NCBI RefSeq assembly: GCF_002798305.1
Contig: NZ_PCGR01000007.1
Location: forward strand, 1-39,290
DNA: 39,290 bases
Reading direction: 5' to 3'
From: Chryseomicrobium excrementi
Lineage (GTDB): Bacteria; Bacillota; Bacilli; Bacillales_A; Planococcaceae
Numbering within the stretch: the first letter of the stretch is position 1; each line of letters opens with the position of its first letter. Shown here one piece after another: positions 35,243-39,290 of the stretch. The position numbers and the translations under genes were made by a program. Under the pieces are notes generated by a model. That model was not told the origin of the DNA and made no database searches. It saw only the letters and a list, made by a program, of their open reading frames with translations.

Positions 35243-35328
35243 TGGGTGAAGGAGTACGATAAGGCCAATATACTTACAATCAATGTACCAAAACCAATCA
35301 TCATGGAGATTCCTTCAAAAAATGTCAT
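35233..35328 (-). CDS. 31-residue hydrophobic peptide, type I toxin-like (BsrG/TxpA or holin-like toxin family)
   Basis: ATG at 35328, stop TAG at 35235-35233. The peptide reads MTFFEGISMMIGFGTLIV then SILALSYSFTQKK: a short polar start, one membrane-spanning helix and a Lys-rich end. The M-T-x-x-E-x-(6)-I-x-FG pattern resembles BsrG (MTVYESLMIMINFGGLI) and the short putative holin-like toxins of Bacilli. These kill or arrest the cell from the membrane and are usually silenced by an antisense RNA. GAGGTGAGG is 3 bp before the ATG. The promoter has a LexA-like box. The gene is convergent with the copper-binding gene, as type I toxin genes are with their antitoxin RNAs; no antitoxin promoter was identified. 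Confidence 0.75.
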   Translation of the reverse strand: MTFFEGISMMIGFGTLIVSILALSYSFTQKK

Positions 35329-35354
35329 TTGCCTCACCTCTTTCATGTGAGTTC

Positions 35355-35384
35355 ATTATATCGTACATATGTTCGTATTTTCAA
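35355..35384 (-). promoter_or_regulatory. sigma-A promoter of the toxin-like gene
   Basis: The minus strand reads TTGAAA (35379-35384), an 18-bp spacer and a perfect TATAAT (35355-35360), about 27 bp before the ATG. Confidence 0.8.
35362..35375. promoter_or_regulatory. LexA (SOS) box in the toxin promoter
   Basis: The minus strand reads CGAACATATGTACG, matching the Bacillus SOS consensus CGAACRNRYGTTYG at 13 of 14 positions. It lies entirely between -35 and -10, where LexA binding would exclude RNA polymerase. This suggests DNA-damage induction. Confidence 0.75.
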
Positions 35385-35390
35385 CAAAAG

Positions 35391-35410
35391 AAAAACGGCT
35401 TTCCGCCGAA
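35391..35410 (-). terminator. terminator of tRNA-Ala
   Basis: On the minus strand TTCGGC, loop GGAAA, GCCG is followed by TTTTTCTTTT, about 22 bp after the tRNA 3' end. It separates the tRNA from the toxin promoter. Confidence 0.8.
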
Positions 35411-35431
35411 TTTCAATTTTCCCAAGTTGTA

Positions 35432-35504
<73 letters not shown>

Positions 35505-35560
35505 GTGCTCTCTCATTTTAGCGGAACACGGGCAGTTTGAAAAGAACAATTTTAGCTCAC

Positions 35561-37555
35561 CTACAGTTTTTTTATGTCTCGAATCGCTTGAACGGATAAC
35601 CTCACCAATAAAATGGCGCATAGGAACAGTCCCACATAAGATACGGTATTCAAGTAGACTGCATAGACAGTTTCAATCACCTGTGCAATAGCGAGTAAAG
35701 CGACAGAAATAATTCCGAAGGTGATTCCTACCATCAACAATACGAACTTCGAAAATAGCAATGTAATAAATTGATTATTTGCTTTATCGGAAAAGATATC
35801 ATGATGTAGAATGATCTTTCCGCCTTCTATTCGCTTGATCAGTTGGTCCATTCGACGAGGAAACTTCCGAAGTGCTGGAAGTGCTAATGCTAATTCTTCC
35901 TCTACCGTCTTCCACACTTCTTTAGGCTCCTGGAAAGGTTTCTTCCACATCTCTCGCATGTAATCCTCAGAAAAGTCTTTTGCTTCTCCAAACGTATCAA
36001 AGCTCGGATGAATAGCCATCAGTGTGCCATCAAGAGTCACGAGAGAGCGGAGTGCTTGAGCAATAGAAGGATAAAAGTGAAGACCATGTTTTCTCACAAT
36101 TGCAAATAAAGTAAAGACAAGTTCTTGCGTTGGGATCCTGTCGACAAAAGACACTTTCAACATCAAGTGGCCGAATTCTTGTTCCATGACTACTCGGTCT
36201 AGATGACTAGAATCGGAAATCATCTTAGTCATCGCGTCGAAAATGACACTTTCATTTGATTGATGTAAGCCTAGTAAGAAAAGATGAAAGGCTTCTTGTT
36301 GTTCATTTGGCAGTCTTCCCACTGCGCCAAAATCGAGAAGTGTTGCTTCTCCCGTCTTCCCATCGATGAAGATATTCCCTGGATGTGGATCTGCATGAAA
36401 GATTCCAGGTCCAATCATTTGCTCAAAGAAAGAATACAAAATAGATTGAGCCAGTTCATAGCGGTCAAGCCCATGTTGAATGATGAGTTCATCCGCTTCT
36501 GTAATCGTGCATCCTTCAATATACTCTTGGACAATCATTTTATTGTTGCTAAAACGGGTGTACACCATAGGCACTTTGACTGGATAGAGGCTAGAGTTCA
36601 CAGTCTGTGCAATTTGAAGGGTGTTTCGAACTTCAATTGAAAAATCGATTTCCTCTTTTAACCCTTCTGCAAAGCCTTTAGCTAAATCTTTAAAACCTAT
36701 GCTCTCCGCCCAAGACGACTTTTCTGAAATCCATTCCGCAAAATCAAGAAGAATTCCCAAATCGTCTTCCATAATTTCAGAAACATCGGGGCGTAGAAGC
36801 TTCACTACTACAGGAAGATTGCTCTCTCGTAAAATAGCCTTATGGACTTGGCCAATAGAAGCGGCCGCCAGTGGCTGATAGTCAAAAAAGCTGAATGTGT
36901 CTTCAACTGTACCAGGTAGTGAGTCATTGAGTACTTGAATCACTTGCTCTTCAGATAGTGGCGTCACATGCTGCTGAAGATTGCTCAGTTCGCGAATAAA
37001 CGCACGCGGAAACAGTTCTGATCGCGTTGAAAGAACTTGACCAAATTTGACAAAGATGCCTCCTGCTTGCTCAAGGGTATCTCGAAAAGCTCGTGCCAAT
37101 TCTTCTTCGTTTTCTCGATGACGTGCATAACTCAGTGCTCGGGTGAACCCATTAGCCATGGCAATCTGAAGCACTGCACGGAACCTCCGCTGTCTCCTTC
37201 TATACACAAACATCCTCATGATGAATGAAGCATGATTGGAGGGTTTTCCTCGTTCCGTTAAGGCTCTCGGGTCAAACAGTTCGAAAAATAAATATAAAAG
37301 CATCGCAATCAATAACATACTGCCTGCCCAAATAATAGCACTTGGATCCGTTACAATATCATAAAAATCATTCGTTAAGAAATCTGTGGTTCGCAGATAG
37401 GAATACCAGTACACCACTGTCGTCAAAACCACACTGATCAAGACTGCTAAACTTCGTTTTACAAAGTTGATTCGCGTCCCCATCAGTCGGCCACTGATCC
37501 AGTAAATAACAAAGCCTATAAACACCATTACTACAATTAAACCGGCTACTTTCAT
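35561..37555 (-). CDS. ABC1/UbiB atypical kinase family membrane protein (AarF-like)
   Basis: A 664-residue protein with membrane helices at the N-terminus (about 1-20, 35-52, 74-92) and two more at the C-terminus. The kinase-like core has the family marks: VKFGQ (169-173), the Ala-rich loop AAASIGQVH (230-238) in place of a Gly-rich loop, Lys252 in VVKLLRP, FHADPHPGN (386-394) and DFG (408-410). UbiB/ABC1 proteins have ATPase activity and support isoprenoid quinone homeostasis; Bacilli make menaquinone, and the exact role there is unknown. The start has AAGGGGGGA upstream. The extra N-terminal helix pair makes it longer than enteric UbiB. Confidence 0.9.
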   Translation of the reverse strand: MKVAGLIVVMVFIGFVIYWISGRLMGTRINFVKRSLAVLISVVLTTVVYWYSYLRTTDFLTNDFYDIVTDPSAIIWAGSMLLIAMLLYLFFELFDPRALTERGKPSNHASFIMRMFVYRRRQRRFRAVLQIAMANGFTRALSYARHRENEEELARAFRDTLEQAGGIFVKFGQVLSTRSELFPRAFIRELSNLQQHVTPLSEEQVIQVLNDSLPGTVEDTFSFFDYQPLAAASIGQVHKAILRESNLPVVVKLLRPDVSEIMEDDLGILLDFAEWISEKSSWAESIGFKDLAKGFAEGLKEEIDFSIEVRNTLQIAQTVNSSLYPVKVPMVYTRFSNNKMIVQEYIEGCTITEADELIIQHGLDRYELAQSILYSFFEQMIGPGIFHADPHPGNIFIDGKTGEATLLDFGAVGRLPNEQQEAFHLFLLGLHQSNESVIFDAMTKMISDSSHLDRVVMEQEFGHLMLKVSFVDRIPTQELVFTLFAIVRKHGLHFYPSIAQALRSLVTLDGTLMAIHPSFDTFGEAKDFSEDYMREMWKKPFQEPKEVWKTVEEELALALPALRKFPRRMDQLIKRIEGGKIILHHDIFSDKANNQFITLLFSKFVLLMVGITFGIISVALLAIAQVIETVYAVYLNTVSYVGLFLCAILLVRLSVQAIRDIKKL

Positions 37556-37652
37556 CTGCGATCCCCCCTTCTCTCTTTATTTTCACGTATAAACCCTAGA
37601 ATAACAACCACATTTTGCCGTGGTATACTGAAGTGAAGGAGTTGGATTTCGA

Positions 37653-37979
37653 ATGGATGTAAAACGAACATGTCAAAACTGTGGAAAAAAGTGGCCTTAT
37701 TCCGCTGCCTTAAAGAAAGCATGGCTTGGTAGATCCGGTCAAGTTTGTCCTTCATGCGGAGAAACGCAATATCTTTCTGCTCATTCTCGCATGCGAAGCG
37801 GGACCTACGCTGTGATGGTCATGGTGGCGATTCTCTTGGTTAGAGTATTGGTGGATTTAACCTCCCTGGAATCAGCCTTTGTGGCAATCGGATTGTTCTT
37901 AATCGTTTTCTTAATGTTCCCGTTCACGATTGAGTTGACAGGGAAAGATCAGCGCTTTGTTGATATGAAACGTAAATAG
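37653..37979 (+). CDS. small zinc-ribbon membrane protein (CXXC-20-CXXC type)
   Basis: A 108-residue protein. The cytosolic N-terminus has CQNCGKKW (Cys7, Cys10) and CPSCGETQYLS (Cys32, Cys35), a treble-clef or ribbon-like zinc site with about 20 residues between pairs, seen in a family of unknown function in Bacilli. Two membrane helices follow (about 52-70 and 74-92) and a short charged tail. The ATG has GAAGGAG upstream, and an extended -10 (TGGTATACT, about 37619-37627) lies ahead. It is divergent from the UbiB gene. Confidence 0.8.
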   Translation: MDVKRTCQNCGKKWPYSAALKKAWLGRSGQVCPSCGETQYLSAHSRMRSGTYAVMVMVAILLVRVLVDLTSLESAFVAIGLFLIVFLMFPFTIELTGKDQRFVDMKRK

Positions 37980-37990
37980 CTTGGAGTTTT

Positions 37991-38022
37991 CCTGCATCTT
38001 ATTAAAGATGTGGGGTTTTTAA
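37991..38022 (+). terminator. terminator of the zinc-ribbon membrane protein gene
   Basis: CCTGCATCTT pairs with AAGATGTGGGG with one G-T pair and is followed by TTTTT. It lies 11 bp after the stop codon. Confidence 0.8.
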
Positions 38023-38040
38023 TAGAAGGGATGGATTTGT

Positions 38041-38220
38041 TAGGGGTTTTCTAGGAAGAGCTTTGTGACTCAAGGGCTTTTCTAGGAAGAAGGTGTTTGA
38101 GGAGTTGATTCATTTAGGTGAGAAATTCATTTATTGGGGCCATTTATTCGTTGAGGCAAAGAATTCATTTATGTAGAGTCACTTTTCATTTATTCGACAC
38201 GGAGCTATCATTTGGAGTTT
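38041..38220. repeat. degenerate short repeats, TTCATTTATT type
   Basis: At least five copies of an (A/T)TTCATTTA(T) core recur at 17-24 bp steps between 38110 and 38210, each followed by a variable G-rich piece. Just before, TTTTCTAGGAAGA occurs twice (near 38047 and 38084). No reading frame is convincing here. Confidence 0.65.
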
Positions 38221-38239
38221 GGAATAGTAGGGTGAGCGA

Positions 38240-38475
38240 TTGCTACGTTGGTGTGAATCGTCGGTAAATGGAGCATTTACGGCGGCAGATTCTCATTTTA
38301 CGTCGGCAGTTGACGCGTTTTCGTCGAGCCATGGATCGGCCATGTACGAATCGTCGGCAGTTTGCTCCAAATCGGAGGCAGATATCTGTTTTACGTCGGC
38401 AGATCGACTTGAATCGTCGAGACCTGCATGCAGTATCTACTTCAGTGGCTCGAGTTTCGGTCGCATCTCTAGTAT
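38240..38475. repeat. degenerate ~21-bp repeat array, ACGTCGGCAG form
   Basis: Units share a core (T)CGKCGGCAGWT and recur at 21-23 bp, e.g. at about 38278, 38299, 38352, 38373 and 38394. Open frames exist on both strands only because the period is a multiple of three; they read as heptads (for example CRRKMRI on the minus strand). Confidence 0.7.
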
Positions 38476-38639
38476 CGGCCGTAGTTTCTTGATTATCTGC
38501 TGTAGATGACAGCGAATCAGCCGCAGTTGCTTGAATATTGGCCGCATCTCCAAGTATCGGCCGCAGTTCATTGAGTATCTGCTGTAGATGGCGGCGAATC
38601 GGCCGTAGTTGCTCGAATATCGGACGCATCTTCAAGTAT
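38476..38639. repeat. two 82-bp higher-order repeats built from four 19-21-bp units
   Basis: Units of 21, 21, 21 and 19 bp (38476, 38497, 38518, 38539) are followed by a second set of the same lengths and order (38558, 38579, 38600, 38621). Corresponding units are closer to each other than to neighbours: for instance CTGCTGTAGATG starts the second unit and GCATCT marks the fourth in both sets. The common unit core is CGGCCGYAGTT. The two 82-bp blocks imply a later duplication of an existing 21-bp array. Confidence 0.85.
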
Positions 38640-38732
38640 CTGAACCAGTTGGGGTTCCACCATCTCCGCCCTTACTAGAAAGTCCTTTCCCCATCAAAAC
38701 GTCTTGCCCCACGGGTCGGCTGCGCATCTTTA

Positions 38733-38990
38733 CGTAATCGAGTTGCAGGCGTTAGACATACATTCAAAGATCATTCTCACCCACAGAGAGAGAGTGCGCC
38801 TCCACGTCCACACTGTCATTTCCCGTGGTCTCTCGGCAGTCGGCTCCACAACTAGAATGTAATCGAGCTCCGGACGCCAGAAATCCACATAAAGATCCGG
38901 TCTCCTACACATCGACTCGTAATCGAGTTGCAGGCGTTAGAAATACATTCAAAGATCATTCGCACCCACAGAGGCAAAGGGCGCCTCCAT
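38733..38990. repeat. 73-bp direct repeat with a third, partial copy
   Basis: 38733-38805 and 38918-38990 are direct copies starting CGTAATCGAGTTGCAGGCGT and ending GCGCCTCCA(C/T), identical at most positions. A diverged partial copy is at 38858-38910 (TGTAATCGAGCTCCGGACGC). They lie between the rRNA operon terminator and the 21-bp array. No gene is supported here; short frames on the minus strand simply run through the repeats. Nothing else is recognised in 38640-38732. Confidence 0.85.
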
Positions 38991-39046
38991 GGGCACGCCT
39001 GATCTTCGAAGCATTTCTGGGCGAACGCCTTTCACATCTAGATATA

Positions 39047-39077
39047 CAAAAAAGGCCATCCCTCTCGGGATGACCTT
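39047..39077 (-). terminator. rRNA operon terminator
   Basis: On the minus strand AAGGTCATCCC pairs with GGGATGGCCTT over a GAGA loop, followed by TTTTTTG. It lies 7 bp beyond the 5S 3' end. Confidence 0.93.
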
Positions 39078-39083
39078 CGTGTT

Positions 39084-39199
39084 GCCCAGCGACGTCCTAC
39101 TCTCACAGGGGGAGACCCCCAACTACCATCGGCGCTGAAGAGCTTAACTTCCGTGTTCGGTATGGGAACGGGTGTGACCTCTTCGCCATCATCACTGGA
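39084..39199 (-). rRNA. 5S rRNA
   Basis: About 116 nt on the minus strand, with the conserved GAAGAGGTCACACCCGTTCC, CCGAACACGGAAGTTAAGCTC and GTGAGAGTAGGACG segments and pairing ends (GTCCAGTGATGA with CGTCGCTGGGC). It follows the 23S end by a spacer of about 45 bp, in normal operon order. Confidence 0.97.
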
Positions 39200-39245
39200 C
39201 ATGAGCCTGTTCGCTCAAAACTGGATAGAACTTCATTGATCTTTT

Positions 39246-39290
39246 TGGTTAAGTCCTCGATCGATTAGTATTCGTCAGCTCCACACGTCG
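39246..39290 (-). rRNA. 23S rRNA, 3' end (partial)
   Basis: The minus strand reads CGACGTGTGGAGCTGACGAA to CGAGGACTTAACC, the conserved 3' terminus of Bacillales 23S rRNA. The gene continues beyond the right edge. The exact mature end is uncertain by a few bases. Confidence 0.96.

Noticed and set aside
38243-38635. 130-codon minus-strand frame with CRR heptads in the repeat array
   Set aside because: No ribosome site or promoter, and the 21-bp period by itself keeps frames open on both strands. Kept as repeat, not as a gene.
38730-38912. 60-codon minus-strand frame after the rRNA terminator
   Set aside because: It runs through the 73-bp repeats and has no ribosome site; the reading frame is incidental to the repeat.

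Overview
The window looks like the chromosome of a Gram-positive, low-to-medium GC member of the Bacillales. The gene order closely follows Bacillus subtilis: yeaC-yeaD-yebA-guaA-pbuG, groES-groEL beside a CPBP protease, tatA-tatC, rex, ydiF, then tsaD-rimI-tsaB-tsaE. A CIRCE operator, guanine riboswitches, a Sda-like protein and cre sites fit the same group. A family such as Planococcaceae is plausible, but that is inference. The segment lies between two rRNA operons in the same (minus) orientation. The first bases are the 5' end of a 16S gene reading out of the left edge. The right edge holds the 3' end of a 23S gene followed by 5S. Most genes are on the minus strand, co-directional with the rRNA.

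Layout from left to right: 16S 5' end with its leader and tandem promoters (1-390); pbuG and guaA, each behind its own guanine riboswitch and terminator (391-3881); the yeaC-yeaD-yebA operon (3882-8175); the NAD salvage pair pncB-nadE and a small Sda-like gene (8265-10857); a PAS remnant and an M19 dipeptidase on the plus strand; an aminotransferase, exoA, a DDAH-like hydrolase and a YqcI/YcgG protein (12149-16040); groEL-groES with CIRCE, and a divergent CPBP protease (16099-18957). Next is a 2.3 kb islet (18981-21404) between two copies of the tatC tail. It holds a MITE-like element, an Hsp33 paralogue, a TipA-type MerR regulator and an IS3 remnant. Then come tatC, tatA, rex and the divergent ABC-F gene ydiF, a dense DnaA-box cluster, and the tsaE-tsaB-rimI-tsaD operon for tRNA t6A. 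An SGNH hydrolase, an acyltransferase and a BsuPI lipoprotein follow, then a malEFG-type sugar importer with cre sites, a GyrI-like protein, a Cys-rich copper-binding protein, a 31-residue toxin-like ORF with a LexA-box promoter, tRNA-Ala(GGC), a UbiB/ABC1 protein and a small zinc-ribbon membrane protein. About 1 kb of repetitive non-coding DNA precedes 5S and 23S.

Three parts deserve most attention. First, the Hsp33 paralogue is followed by a TipAS-domain MerR regulator, and its promoter has the 19-bp spacer typical of MerR targets, which suggests an effector-induced, auto-activated redox chaperone module on a mobile islet. Second, a BsrG/TxpA-like hydrophobic peptide, too short for usual gene calling, has a near-consensus LexA box between -35 and -10, which suggests an SOS-induced type I toxin. 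Third, the ydiF-tsaD gap holds four exact and several near DnaA boxes within about 115 bp. No database search was run; names rest on reading motifs and synteny.
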